Shown here piece by piece: positions 21,888 through 33,545 of a DNA stretch of 64,000 nucleotides (its first letter is position 1; each line of letters opens with the position of its first letter). Origin of the DNA: Odontocerum albicorne (Eukaryota > Arthropoda > Insecta > Trichoptera > Odontoceridae). Under the pieces are notes generated by a model. The model saw nothing but the letters and a program-made list of their open reading frames with translations. It searched no databases and was not told where the DNA came from. The DNA lies in NCBI GenBank assembly GCA_949825065.1, contig OX463847.1:38745042-38809041 (forward strand). Reading direction: 5' to 3'. The position numbers and the translations under genes are program-made.

Positions 21888-22958
21888 CAGGGCTGTGGAG
21901 TCGCTTAAAAAAAAACACGACTCCGACTCCGACTCCGATTCCTATATTTACCAACAATACGACTCCGACTCCACAACTCCGACTCCACGACTCCGACTCC
22001 ACAACTCCGACTCTACAACTTCGACTCAAAAAAGCTCAATTTTAGCAGGTTGTTTCCTACCTTTGCATATAGCCATTTTTTTCATGTTATAGGGATAAAA
22101 ATAAAACAAGATCAAACTTTAATAATTATTTATTAGAATTTATTCTTAAAAACAACATTGCTTCTATTAAATCTGTATTCGTAGAGGCTCTCAAATCAGA
22201 ATTGAGAATTTTAAGAGCTGAAAATAACCGCTCTACGGATACTTGGGTTGGGGGTAATGCTGTAACGATCAATGCTGAATCTTTTACCATTTCTAGATAC
22301 CGCTGTATTGCCATTTCAACATTGAACTTATAAGTTCGGTCAATTTTTTCCATTATTTTCAATGCATCATAAAATTCAATTTTAAATTTTGAAATAGAGT
22401 CTCCTTCATCTATATTGGGACTGTGATTCAAACGAGGACGTTTTAGTTTATCTTGTTCATTGAGATATTTTTCAAATTCGTCTTCAGATTCAGCGGTGTC
22501 GGATGAAGATGATGATACTTGGTGTACGCTGCCTGCTGTCGTCTCTTTTTCTAGTCGAAGGCCTTTCATACGAACGATTAATTCAAACATAGCGTTTTTC
22601 GCTCTATTTATTTGTTCTTCCGTCAATATGGATCGAACCATGGGGTTAACATAGATCCCAGCCAACAGAATTTTCTTTCGACGTGAGAAAGAAGGAGACA
22701 AACACATTTTCGTAGACTTGATGCATTAAATGGATCTCGGTGATTCACCATATCGGCGCAAATTGCGCCTGCAAGTTAAATATTCGTGCACAATACACAT
22801 TCATTATAATAATTTTAAAAAAAATGTATTTTAAATTTTAACGAAAAATTAGTCGGAGTCGCTCGTTTTTTACGACTCCTACTCCGACTCCGACTCCGGC
22901 CCAAACACCGCGACTCCGCGACTCCGACTCCAACTCCGACTCCGACTCCACAGCCCTG
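21888..22958. mobile_element. hAT element with (cgactc)n subterminal repeats
   Basis: Ends cagggctgtggagtcg and its complement, flanked by the 8-bp duplication acatttac (21880-21887, 22959-22966). Both subterminal zones are runs of ctccga. Contains the transposase remnant at 22126-22707. Confidence 0.9.
22126..22707 (-). pseudogene. hAT transposase, C-terminal part
   Basis: 193 codons open. An acidic serine-rich segment (SSSSSDTAESEDEFEKYL) precedes the hAT dimerisation domain: ALPPTQVSVERLFSALKIL then SDLRASTNTDLIEAMLFLRI. That signature is characteristic of hAT transposases. The BED finger and the RNase-H-like catalytic residues are missing and the ~1.07-kb element is too short to hold a full transposase, so this is a non-autonomous deletion derivative. 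The ATG at the 5' end is probably not a natural start. Confidence 0.85.
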
Positions 22959-23639
22959 ACATTTACGCATTGAATGAAAAAATAATATTAATAATAATTA
23001 GCACTTATCGGCCACATCAGAGATATTTTGTGAAAATCGGGAATAAATTCACCAATACAATCAAACGTGTGCCAGTGTGTGACGTAGGTATATTCGTTCT
23101 AAAAAAATGCTATGGGTGAGGAAGCGACGCTATTCACGTCTCACTCTACTTCGGTATATGGGAACGCAAGAAATATAATAGAATCTCAGTTCGCTCGCTT
23201 CTCTCGCTTCAGTAGCTCTCGGGCCTCCATTTGAGGTGGTCTCTTCACCCGTTTTGTGAACGTCGGCCGATGTTTTTTTTCATGTTTCAGCAATTAAATT
23301 TCAATTATTATCACTTTTGACTTCAAATTTAATTAATTTAAACGATTGGCTATGAATATTTTTATTTTTCCGATTTTAAATCGCTCATTTTTATATATGT
23401 ATTGAATACACAACACCGGAACGTGCGGATTTTTTTAGCACTGGAAGGGAAAGGTTAACTACGGGAAAAATGGGAATTTCGTCAATTCAATTTATTTCAA
23501 GCAAGAATGCGTCACATCACACTGGTTGGTCAATTTTTAAGTAGATTCACAAGTGAAGGAATTACAGAGGTGAAGATGAAAATTAGCTCTCTGAGATGGT
23601 TTCGGCATGAAAAGCAATTGAATGAAGAGATACGTACAA

Positions 23640-23740
23640 AACAAATACAGTTACATTTCGTTATAACGAACTTCTAGGGACCTATTAAATCGTTTCATTA
23701 GACAGAAAATTCGTTATAACGAAGCTGAAAAAAATACATT
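23640..23740 (+). repeat. Tigger/pogo-like left terminus
   Basis: cagttacatttcgttataac then gaacttctagggacc, with gttataacga repeated at 23711; typical pogo-group terminus. No right partner found. Confidence 0.4.
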
Positions 23741-23989
23741 TTTATTCGCTAATCCTCAATTTTGCCAATTAATCGCTGTGCATAATAACATATTTACATA
23801 TAAAACGGCATATACACATGTAAATAGTATGTATATAAAGTAATAAAAAAAATTGTAATATAATTCATTCTTTTTAATTGTGTTCACAAGACGGCTTATC
23901 CATAAGATGGCTAACGACCATACTCTATTACGACGGATAGCCTGTCTACTTTTTGTGATAAAATAAAAAAAGTTATAACTCCTTTTTTT

Positions 23990-24160
23990 AACCTGGCGAG
24001 TTTATTGCTATGTGGCAATCTCTCCCAACCAACCAGAAAGATGTTTTGATAAGCCCTAAGTGTTAACCAGACTGGAATCCTATTTAAAAAATTCTGGGTT
24101 CCAGCGGGGATCGAACCCGCAACCTCCGGATCGGCAGACAAGTGTCTTACCACTCTTTAC
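23990..24160 (-). repeat. SINE-1, complete copy
   Basis: Minus strand: gtggtaagacacttgtctgc (A-box side), B box gcgggttcgatccccgc, then ggaacccag, A-run, and tail ctggttggttgggagagatt. One of the best-kept heads. Confidence 0.8.
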
Positions 24161-24440
24161 TCAATATATCATATAATGAATGGTACATATTTATATTTTT
24201 GTGTGATTGCTTGGAAGATTTCGAAGAATGATTAATTTGAAATATTAGATAGCATCCCAATCGGTCTAAATACTCTTTTGGAAAAATATTCCATCACACA
24301 ATTGACATGTTTTGACAAACTATATGTTTGTAAACATGTCAACACTTTGTACGGATTTTTATGGAGTATGTTTTTTAAGATTGAGATATGTTTATTCGAT
24401 ATTTCAAATAAAGCATAAAATATTATTTTTGAGTTGGTTC
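24161..24440. other. No feature
   Basis: Nothing recognised. Confidence 0.4.
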
Positions 24441-24880
24441 CTTTTGTATACATCTATATTTACCTCTACATCTATATCTGCCTCAATATCCATAAACATC
24501 CATATCTTCCTCTATATACATACATCCATATCTGCCTCTATATACATAAACATCCATATCTGCCTCTATATCCATATACATCCATATCTGCCTCTATATA
24601 CATATACATCCATATCTGCCTCTATATCCATATACTCGTACATCTATATCTGCCTCTATATACATATACTCGTACATCCATGTCTGCCTCTATATCCATA
24701 TACTCGTACATCTATATCTGCCTCTATATACATATACTCGTACATCCATGTCTGCCTATATATCCATATACTCGTACATCTATATCTGCCTCTATATACA
24801 TATACATCCATATCTGCCTCTATATACATATACTCGTACATCCATATCTGCCTCTACATCTAATCTCTATATACATTTAT
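24440..24880. repeat. Degenerate catccatatctgcctctata array
   Basis: Units of about 24 to 30 bases with catccatatctgcctctata or the variant actcgtacatc; interpreted as a tandem repeat, not protein coding. Confidence 0.85.
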
Positions 24881-25714
24881 ATCTGCCAAAAATATCAAGG
24901 CATTAACCATTTATGTGCCGGAAGGTATTAGTATGGCTGATCCCGGAGGACCGTGGTTTGTTTAGCAAAAATAAAACCTAATAGAATTCTCTTTTTTGTA
25001 TATATATTCAAAGGATATTATGAAGACTTACCAAATATGTACAATATGTATCGTTTGTGCCGCCGTTCACTCAGAAAAACACAACTAAAACTTTAACAAA
25101 ATGTCAGGGTTGTCACAGAAAATATGGAAACATACATTAATAATATTTGATAAGATTAAAAGTATATATATAACACGAAAATATTAATTATTTTAATAAC
25201 GCACGGAAAGTAAACAATGTAACTATAAAATCATTTCAAATTTCAACGGTTAAATAAGTAAAACGCTAAACTGACAACCCTGTTTTTAAGACACATGTCG
25301 ACTGTCATGCGAAGCTTTTACTATAGCTAAATCTCTGTAACGATAATATCTGTAAACTGTAATATTATAGTATTTATTCATTATCACAATAGATGTCTCT
25401 ATATGTTCCATGTTTTAGATTATTCGAATTAGTACTAGACATTGGCTAGAAACAGGCATAAAGCTGAGCGATTTTACTCGCTAATTTTGTATGACTGGCC
25501 CCACGGGCACGGCAACAGAGAGCTAATAAACTCGCTTAAGGTACCTAACCGGTTAAAATGCGTATTTCATGTTTCAATTTCGTCTCAGAAAAGTCCATTC
25601 AAGGTAATACATCACGTATTAAATTATTACAATAACTGGAAACTAGTCAAATTGTGTATTTTTTACGTTCTAATAATATATTAAGACACGAAAATTACTT
25701 GTTTTATTACCAAA
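24881..25714. other. AT-rich intron, nothing firm
   Basis: A 240-base ORF at 25442-25684 starts with GC-richer codons (FYSLILYDWPHGHGN) but lacks matching splice phases and family signal. Confidence 0.4.
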
Positions 25715-25870
25715 CTTTGTAGCCTAGTAGGTAACTGTTTGTCTTCAGCCTGATGTTCTTGGATTCAACTCTCAAAACTGTTTGTCTTCAGCCTGATGTT
25801 CTTGGATTCAACTCTCAAAACATGTATGCAACCATAAAAAAGTTCCAGTATGTCATTCATTGACAATAAT
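25715..25870 (+). repeat. SINE-1 head with duplicated B-box segment
   Basis: gtagcctagtaggtaac (A box) followed by two tandem copies of a ~47-bp piece containing cttggattcaactctcaaaa, then gttccagtatg of the body. Confidence 0.6.
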
Positions 25871-26082
25871 ATTGTTAACTTACTGTGTGTGGCTATATTA
25901 CAAATAAGTATAATATAATGATGAACTGCCAGTTATGTGTTCATATGAATGAAAACATTTAACATTACATGGAGGAAACGCTATCATCTATTGTAAACGA
26001 ATAATTAACATGAAAGTGATGATTTTCAGTGTCATGAAACAGGTGTAATTTTTTCTGATAGAGTAAATCTTCTTCTTCCTAG

Positions 26083-26269
26083 TGTCATGTCAGGTCCCCC
26101 TAACGTTGAATATCACCTGAGAGTAAGCATCTTTGTCCCCGGCAGCCCGAAAAAGATCATCAACGCTCCTTATACCAGTCCAATCACGTATATTGCGGAG
26201 CCAGGAGATTTTCCTCCTGCCAACACATCTTCGACCTTCTATTTTGCCTTGGATGATGAGGTGCAGTAA
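26083..26269 (+). CDS. Unrecognised terminal exon
   Basis: A pyrimidine-rich acceptor (tcttcttcttcctag, 26068-26082) opens a frame VMSGPPNVEYHLRVSIFVPG ... ending FYFALDDEVQ and TAA at 26267-26269, with AATAAA ten bases later. Codon use and composition look coding (balanced GC, no low complexity), and the compact 3' end is typical of a last exon. I do not recognise the protein. It has beta-strand-like alternation (VEYHLRVSIFV, STFYFAL) and prolines but no known motif. An ATG lies at the fourth base, so a 60-residue protein is possible, but a last exon of a multi-exon gene fits the acceptor better. No compatible upstream exon was identified. Confidence 0.4.
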
Positions 26270-26278
26270 TTTGTACTA

Positions 26279-26284
26279 AATAAA
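26279..26284 (+). terminator. Polyadenylation signal AATAAA
   Basis: Ten bases after the TAA of the exon at 26083-26269. Confidence 0.4.
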
Positions 26285-26394
26285 AGAAGTTTTTTTTTAC
26301 TTTTTATTTTATTTTGATATTTACAATGTTTTGTTTTCGTAATAGTCAATATAATAAGAAATGTGTTAAAAATATACTGAAGTACAAAGATATA

Positions 26395-26600
26395 TGGGCT
26401 GGAATAGATCTCACCGCTGCTTGCTGAAGTCTCCTGCCTCCCTCCGCCTACAATCTCCAACCCGAATGTTTACCGTTAGAAGTGTGTATATCGGTACCAG
26501 TTCGAACATAATTCAGAATTGTTTGTGTTCCCCTGAAGATGAGGTAAAAACCTTGAAACCGGTAGGGTTATACAGTTGCATAAAATGGAATAAACAGTGT
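26395..26600 (+). repeat. Hammerhead-like dispersed repeat (copy 2)
   Basis: CTGAAGA at 26533-26539, stem AGGT/ACCT with an AAAA loop, GAAAC, then ggtagggttatac. Flanks match 6480-6700 (ggtaccagttcgaac) and 35880-36095 (ggaataaacagtgtttga). Confidence 0.5.
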
Positions 26601-26839
26601 TTGATAAAACAAATTACAATGTCTTTAAATCTATACAATGTAAATGCCTTAACTATAAATAATATAATATATTATTACTATACAATTAGGGATTCTTGAA
26701 TCCTCAGTCGTGGTATAAGTTGACTATAGCCTCTGCAGGTCCAACGGTGACCTTTGTCGTGGGATGAATCCTGCGTGCACCAACACGTTGTAGATCTCTC
26801 GTCGAGGAATTTTCTCTGCTTCTCTTAAACGTACCTTAA

Positions 26840-27470
26840 AAAAAAAGATTCATTTTAATAAGTGCATTTAGTAAGATAGACAATACAATTAATTTATTTT
26901 ATGGGCCTTTTGGGGTGTAGTGAGATGTTAAACGGTATACAGTACTGACCAGTCTAGGGTCGCCTAGAAAGTATTCAATCCCTGGTCCACTCACATCTCG
27001 AACTAATCACTTTTGGCTTCAAGTTGCTGTCAGTATACGGATAGCGGGCAGACCCCGGAAATTGTGTGGGCCCGCAGGCTTAACATGGTGGAGGGGTACA
27101 AAGATTGGCTACTTCTTCTTCTGTATTTTACCTATCCTCTCTCATAATCGTTTCAACTCCTATCTACATAAGTTTACCCCAAAACATTTTTTCAATACTC
27201 CTGCTTCCACTTAACATCCATAAGTAAAATTTTCACCTCTGACTTAGTAGTTCATTCCAAAATTATATGTGTTGGCAATAGAGTTTGATTAATATGAATA
27301 CAATTCCTAAATATTTACTGTGGTGTGGAAAGCAATGTGAAACCACCGCACTATTTTTTCTCAAGAAAACCACATTAATATGCTCAGAAAATTTGTGCGT
27401 AACGCCGGAGGTCACAATTATGAAGAAAAATTGGTCTTTAACATTATACGATAACTTTGTTGTGCCAGAG
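26840..27470. other. Mixed repeat debris
   Basis: 26910-27000 contains a weak tRNA-like segment (ggtgtagtgagatgttaaac / attcaatccctgg). 27315-27355 (gcaatgtgaaaccaccgcac) matches the LINE 3' end near 63810. No gene seen. Confidence 0.4.
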
Positions 27471-28240
27471 AGTGGTTTCAATAATATTATATATTATTTC
27501 ATGTAAAGTTTAAACGAGAACAGAAAAGAGGGAAAATAAACATTTTCCTGTGTCAGAGAGAGGTTTCATTAATTATGGATACGATTTAATGCTGAGCCCA
27601 AACGAGAAAGATAACAAGGGAAATAAAACAGTTTATTGTGTCAAAGAGTGATTCAATAATAATAGATACGATTTAATGTAAAGCTTAAACGAGAAAAAAA
27701 AGGATGGAAATAAAACATTTTCCTGTGTCAGATAGTGTTTTCAATAATAATAGATAGGATTTAATGTTAAGCCCAAACTAGAACAGTAACAAGTACAGCT
27801 TTCAGAGTCCTGCATCGTCTCAATAATAATAGAAACGGTTTAATGTAAAGCTCAAACGAAAACGGTAAGGAGGGGCAAAAAACACTTATGTCTGAGAGTG
27901 ATTTCAATAATAAAATATACTATTTAATGTAAAGCTCAAATGAGAACAGGAAAGAGATAAATACACCACTTTTTTGTGTTAGAGAGTGATTTCAATAATA
28001 AAAGATACTATTTAATGTAAAGCTCAAATGAGAACAGGAAAGAGATAAATACACCACTTTTTTTGTGTTAGAGAGTGATTTCAATAATAAAAGATAATAT
28101 TTAATGTAAAGCTCAAATGAGAACAGGAAAGATATAAATACACCACTTTTTTGTGTTAGAGAGTGATTTCAATAATAAAATATACTATTTAATGTAAAGC
28201 TCAAATGAGAACAGGAAGGAGAGAAATTTATTGATACAAT
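27470..28240. repeat. ~88-bp minisatellite, about nine units
   Basis: Units carry gagagtgatttcaataataa, tatttaatgtaaagctcaaa and gagaacaggaaagag. Left units are more diverged, right units nearly identical, as in an array growing from one end. Confidence 0.9.
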
Positions 28241-28639
28241 GATTCTGACAGGTAACCTTGATGCCCTTTAGTTTTTACTGAATACAATAAACACAGCATG
28301 TGTCGAGCACGAACTGAATGTTAATGTTAAAAAAAAAACAAGTTTATATTTTCAAGTCAACCAGCATATACTATAATATCGTATCTTTGCTTTTGACCCG
28401 ATGACCTATAGACCAAGGTGATAATGTCAAATATCTAGGAACTCTAAATATATCATGACAATGACCCGGATTAAAAAGTTAGATATCAAATAAAATTGAT
28501 ACGTACAGGTTTTCTCAATTTATTTTGCAATAATAAATTTTAATCTTAAACAACGGTAACACATGGTTTAGGGAATTTTCGTTTTTTTTCCACTTTATGG
28601 TGATATGACATGGATCATAAAGGCCAGAATGCTATTCCG
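28241..28639. other. Nothing recognised
   Basis: AT-rich DNA between the array and the LINE 5' part. Confidence 0.4.
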
Positions 28640-30130
28640 TTCGATTTCACTAACATCCACGCTGTTATGGGGTACCAAATAAGTGCCCGTCCAGCATGAT
28701 CTATATTAGAAGATTGAAATTATCTTAATTTTTTTATGAGAGCAACTTTATGTAGTGACAAAGAAGGAAATACCCTAAGAGACTCCTTTTCCGGTGGTAA
28801 CACATCTGATTGTGAAAAGAATAGAAGCGACGGCGTACTTAATGTCCGATATCACAGGGGTTGGAAAATGAGAGCCACTTTATGTAGTGATAAAGAAGGA
28901 AATACCCTAAGAGACTTCTTTTCCGGTAGTAGCACATCTGATTGTGAAAAGAATAGAAGCGACGGCGTACTTAATGTCCGACATCACATGATATGGAAAA
29001 TGAGAGCAACTTTATGTAGTGACAAAGAAGGAAATACCCTAAGAGACTCCTTTTCCGGTGGTAACACATCTGATTGTGAAAATAATAGAAGCGACGGCGT
29101 ACTTAATGTCCGATATCACAGGGGCTGGAAAATGAGAGCCACTTTATGTAGTGATAAAGAAGGAAATACCCTAAGAGACTCCTTTTCCGGTAGTAGCACA
29201 TCTGATTGTGAAAAGAATAGAAGCGACGGCGTACTTAATGTCCGACATCACATGATATGGAAAATGAGAGCAACTTTATGTAGTGACAAAGAAGGAAATA
29301 CCCTAAGAGACTCCTTTTCCGGTGGTAACACATCTGATTGTGAAAATAATAGAAGCGACGGCGTACTTAATGTCAGACATCACAGGAGATGGAAAATGGG
29401 AGCAACTTTATGTAGTGACAAAGAAGGAAACATCCTAAGAGACTCCTTTTCCGGTGGTAACACATCTGATTATGAAAAGAATAGAAGCGACGGCGTACTT
29501 AATGTCAGACATCACAGGAGATGGAAAATGAGAGCAACTTTATGTAGTGACAAAGAAGGAAACATCCTAAGAGACTCCTTTTCCGGTGGTAACACATCTG
29601 ATTGTGAAAAGAATAAAAGCGACGGCGTACTTAATGTCCGACATCACAGGAGATGGCAAATGAGAGCAACTTTATGTAGTGACAAAGAAGGGAATACCCT
29701 AAGAGACTCCTTTTCCGGTGGTAACGCATCTGATTGTGAAAAGAATAGAAGCGACGGCGTACTTAATGTCCGACATCACAGGAGATAGAAAATGAGAGCA
29801 ACTTTATGTAGTGACAAAGAAGGGAATACCCTACGAGACTCCTTTTCCGGTGGTAACGCATCTGATTGTGAAAAGAATAGAAGCGACGGCGTACTTAATG
29901 TCAGACATCACAGGAGATGGAAAATGAGAGCAACTTTATGTAGTGACAAAGAAGGAAATACCCTAAGAGACTCCTTTTCCGGTGGTAACACATCTGATTG
30001 TGAAAATAATAGAAGCGACGGCGTACTTAATGTCCGACATCACAGGAGATGGAAAATGACTCGTAGTGCAATCAATATACTTAAAAAGGGGTTAAAAACC
30101 TGGAGTTTAAACATCCTAGCAAGATGACAG
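28640..30130 (+). repeat. LINE-A-type 5' end with ORF1 start amplified 10 times
   Basis: 28640-28735 resembles 61735-61828 (gttcgatctcact..., cacgctgttat, gatctacactagaagat). From 28736 ten 132-bp units follow, each opening with its own ATG and reading MRATLCSDKEGNTLRDSFSG then DCEKNRSDGVLNVR. The single equivalent at 61829 reads MSATSLSDEEGTAPKNN. Because 132 is a multiple of three the frame stays open for eight units (stop at 29786). After 30057 the sequence changes to MTRSAINILKKGLKTWSL. I read it as a tandem expansion of the start of a LINE ORF1; a host protein is less likely. Confidence 0.65.
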
Positions 30131-30426
30131 TTCAGTTCCAGGAAAAAAATGAATGCAACAAAACTTTCCTTGGACTCCAGTAGATTGGAGTAGTCAATCG
30201 GCCCGAAGATGACCCGATATAACGCTGAGTGGAGATCATTTCAGAAATGTTTAACTCGATTAATCCGGATGGATAAATAAGCAGGAAGTATTTCGAATGG
30301 GAACGTTCTGATTTAGCTTGTATCTCTTATCTCAAGATTTGAGGAACAACGCTGAATTGGACTAGAACAAGATATAATACAATAGAATACCGAAATATTA
30401 CCAATCTGGGTCATATGTTATGTGTA

Positions 30427-31233
30427 TACTGCCGTCATAAGCAAAAACGCAGCTAATGGCAAAAGTTAAGTTTTGAGAAAACTGTACTGTGGCAGTCGTC
30501 GCACATTCAGTCACACACTCGGAACACTGTGGGCATTCATACATACGGTCAATGACCGATGAAGTGACCTTTGCATTCCTCGACAAATAAATAAACAAGT
30601 CCGAAGTTCACACGCCGGCCATTCAACCCATAGCCCGAAGCGGACCACATTCCATACTAGAGCGAGAACGCACTACGCTGTCTCGCCAGTTCCGTAAATA
30701 AATTGTCACCTACATACGACATTAATCGCTTTGCTTATGCAGAAACGAGACGAAGGATATCTTGCTCGCATTCCCGCACACACGCGGAAATAGTATAAAT
30801 ACCTACGTTTGCTAATAAAAAGTCTTGCGATCCAAAACGTGTTTTATTTATCAACAAATCATCATCATCTCTTCCCTTAAGGGCCGAGCTCCTAAAGTAC
30901 TTTCACGTTTTTCATTGTTGCTTAAAAATGTCGTGATTCATGAAAAATGTGATTCATAAGCAAAAAGCAGTAAAATGTGATTCATAAGCAAAAACCGCAG
31001 CAAACGCATAGGCACTCGTTGTCTTTTTGCTTATGAATCACATTTTACTGCTTTTTTGCTTAGAAAAAAACAAGCATTTTGTAAAATTAAAGAAGATATT
31101 ATGTCAATTTATGTATTGAAATAAATGGTTTTCTGTATTTTTTTATGGATTATGGTTCAGAATTTGATATGGGATATTGCCTCATACTTAGTTAAATTTC
31201 AGATTTTTTGCGTTTATGCTTATGAGGGCAGTA
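30427..31233. mobile_element. TA-type DNA element interrupted by LTR-like repeat
   Basis: Ends tactgccgtcataagcaaaa and, inverted, ttatgcttatgagggcagta with TA flanks. Interior includes a palindrome (30955-31070: cagtaaaatgtgattcataa and its complement). The LTR-like block at 30488-30898 is foreign to it. Confidence 0.7.
30488..30898 (+). repeat. LTR-like repeat (copy 2)
   Basis: Reverse copy of 14301-14705. tgtggcagtcgtcgcacatt at the left, tataaatacctacg at 30795-30808, an AATAAA shortly after, and TATCAACA at 30849-30856. The shared stretch extends about 40 bases further (catcatcatctcttccctta), so the exact LTR end is uncertain. Confidence 0.5.
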
Positions 31234-31454
31234 TATCAAAAGGGGGAAAATTAACTTCTAAAATTAATATTGATGGATAAAATCGAGAGTCGACGTGCAA
31301 TCAGTGGACCGCCAATCTTGATAATGTAATATTCGCGAATGAACAGGTTTCCAGACAGTTGAAGAGTTGTTCCATGCCGTCGAAAACAGAAATACTTTAT
31401 TCAAGAGTGATCGCTTACGTTAGGGAGACCGAACAGTGCACATAAAGAAGAAAA

Positions 31455-31540
31455 ATGTATACTATACAATCTGGCGGGCTTATTGCAATATAAAGATTTC
31501 TTCAAACCGACCAGAAAAGTGTTAAAAGGCCTGAATCAAA
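31455..31540 (-). repeat. SINE-1 tail fragment
   Basis: caatctggcgggcttattgc then accgaccagaaaagtgttaa. Confidence 0.6.
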
Positions 31541-31544
31541 TTTT

Positions 31545-31830
31545 TAGTGCTCTGCTGATACGTATTCATTTTTGTTCAGACCCGTGGGTTTTGTATTCGA
31601 TTCCCGATGATACCTGAAAGAAAAATAACAAAAGGCTTCCAGTCTAGAAAAAGAGTTCGTTTGGTGACAATAGTCATACGTGCTAGACGTATGCGAGTGT
31701 TGTTGCCCCTTGAAATGTGAGGTAGTATTTTCAAAACATGCGATTACGAACCACGAGTTCCGTGTTTACTCTAGTGGTTCTAAATCACCAGTTCGTATAT
31801 GTTTAAGTGTACCAAACGAACGATTGTTTA
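31545..31830 (+). repeat. SINE-2 copy
   Basis: B box gtattcgattcccgatg, linker, cttccagtctagaaaaagag, body tatgcgagtgttgttgc and acgagttccgtgttt; parallels 43175-43395. Confidence 0.65.
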
Positions 31831-31839
31831 TACACATTT

Positions 31840-31940
31840 GTCGGTGCCTTAGCTTAGTGGTATTGCACGAGCATGATGCTTGTTCTGCACTCAGGTGTCC
31901 TGTCCTAGGTTTCATTCTCGAATCCCGTGAATATAGTTAA
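31840..31940 (+). repeat. tRNA-like SINE head
   Basis: ggtgccttagcttagtggta is a good A box; the B region ttcattctcgaatccc is degenerate. Not a usable tRNA fold. Confidence 0.4.
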
Positions 31941-32069
31941 TTAAGAGATCTCTTTTTATCTGATTTTTTTATTGTTTTGGTACTTGGCAGCTTTTTTACA
32001 TAAATTTTTATAGTGTTCTTAAAGGCAGTGTAATGAAATGAAACTGTAATTTGAAATGGCTTTTTCTAA

Positions 32070-32440
32070 CCACCCTGAAAAATGTTAACATGTTGAAATA
32101 TGATGAATTGCAATCTGAAAAATGTTAACATGCCAAAATATGATGAATTGCAATCTGAAAAATGTTAACATGCCAAAATATGATGAATTCCAATCTGAAA
32201 AATGTTAACATGCCAAAATATGATGAATTGCAATCGGAAAAATGTTAACATGCCAAAATATGATGAATTCCCATCTGAAAAATGTTAACATGCCAAAATA
32301 TGATGAATTGCAATCTGAAAAATGTTAACATGCCAAAACATGATGAATTGCAATCTGAAAAATTTTAACATGCCAAAATATGATGAATTGCAATCTGAAA
32401 AATATTAACATGCCAAAATATGATGAATTGCAATCTGGGA
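32070..32440. repeat. 40-bp minisatellite, nine units
   Basis: Units aatgttaacatgccaaaata + tgatgaattgcaatctgaaa. The right end borders a tRNA-like SINE head on the minus strand (cagtcgaattcgaaacc, 32440-32515). Confidence 0.95.
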
Positions 32441-32694
32441 CAGTTTTGTTAGATCTCCATTCAGTCGAATTCGAAACCTTTGAGAAGCAGTTAAACTGTA
32501 AGCCATGAAAGTTAATTTTTGTATACCTACTATATTTTATTATAGAATATTCAACTGAGCGGTGTAGATAATAAATAAAACCAGTTTAGCTTATGTTTTC
32601 TAGTGTTCAAACATGTTGAACGGATGGGTAACGAAATACTGACAAGACAAATTTACCATACAAGTATAAGTGGAAGGCGTGATTGAGAATGACC

Positions 32695-32895
32695 AAGAAA
32701 AGTATTGTTGAACGGCAAGGAATACGAGGTTGCGGGTTCAAATCTCGCTGGAAGCCAGATTTAAAAAAAAAAGGATTCCAGTCTGGTTTTCACTTAAGAG
32801 CACTTTAACGTCTTTCTGGTTGGTTGGAAAAGATCGTCACATGGCAATAATGCCACTAGGTTGTACTGTATGCAACGAAAGTGTAATACAATACA
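32695..32895 (+). repeat. SINE-1, complete copy
   Basis: B box gcgggttcaaatctcgc, A-run, ggattccagtctggttttca, ctttctggttggttggaaaa, cacatggcaataatgccact, ending in cgaaagtgtaatacaat. Good reference for the full body. Confidence 0.8.
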
Positions 32896-32999
32896 AGGAA
32901 CAAGAAAAACATATGCAACTGTGAGAGAAGATGAATGAATGTAGAAGAGGCGAAGTAAATATGTCGTGATAGAAAAAATGCGTTATATGTTCACTGCCT

Positions 33000-33545
33000 A
33001 CTCCAACAGGTGTACGATGTGCTTGTATACATGAACAATATTTATTTATAACAGGTGTACGATGTGATTGTATACATGAACAATATTTCTTTATAACAGG
33101 TGTACGGTGTGATTGTATACATGAACAATATTTATTTATAACAGGTGTACGATGGGATTGTATACATGAACAATATTTATTTATAACAGGTGTACGATGG
33201 GATTGTATACATGAACAATATTTATTTATAACAGGTGTACAATGGGATTGTATACATGAACAATATTTATTTATAACAGGTGTACGATGTGATTGTATAC
33301 ATGAACAATATTTATTTATAACAGGTGTACGATGTGATTGTATACATGAACAATATTTATTTATAACAGGTGTACGATGTGATTGTATACATGAACAATA
33401 TTTATTTATAACAGGTGTACGATGTGATTGTATACATGAACAATATTTATTTATAACAGGTGTACGATGTGATTGTATACATGAACAATATTTATTTATA
33501 ACAGGTGTACGATGTGATTGTATACATGAACAATATTTATGAATA
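33000..33545. repeat. 45-bp minisatellite, 12 units
   Basis: Units acaggtgtacgatgtgattg + tatacatgaacaatatttat. The minus-strand ORF of ~249 codons is only the 15-residue translation of the unit. Confidence 0.95.

Larger units (their letters stand above)
21770..23454. mobile_element. piggyBac-type MITE (reverse), host of a hAT insertion
   Basis: TTAA at 21766-21769 and 23455-23458. Removing the 1071-bp hAT and its 8-bp duplication leaves about 606 bp that match 41563-42175 in reverse. Confidence 0.85.

Noticed and set aside
24312..24931. Isoleucine/tyrosine-rich ORFs
   Set aside because: Arise from the catccatatctgcctctata array.
25442..25684. 80-codon plus-strand ORF MARNRHKAERFYSL...
   Set aside because: The possible donor at 25544 is out of phase with the exon at 26083, and the rest is AT-rich; no recognisable family.
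26724..26834. Minus-strand exon VRLREAEKIPRREIYNVL... ending at a stop
   Set aside because: Open for only 36 codons after a weak acceptor, no family signal and no partner exon; could be coding but not supportable.
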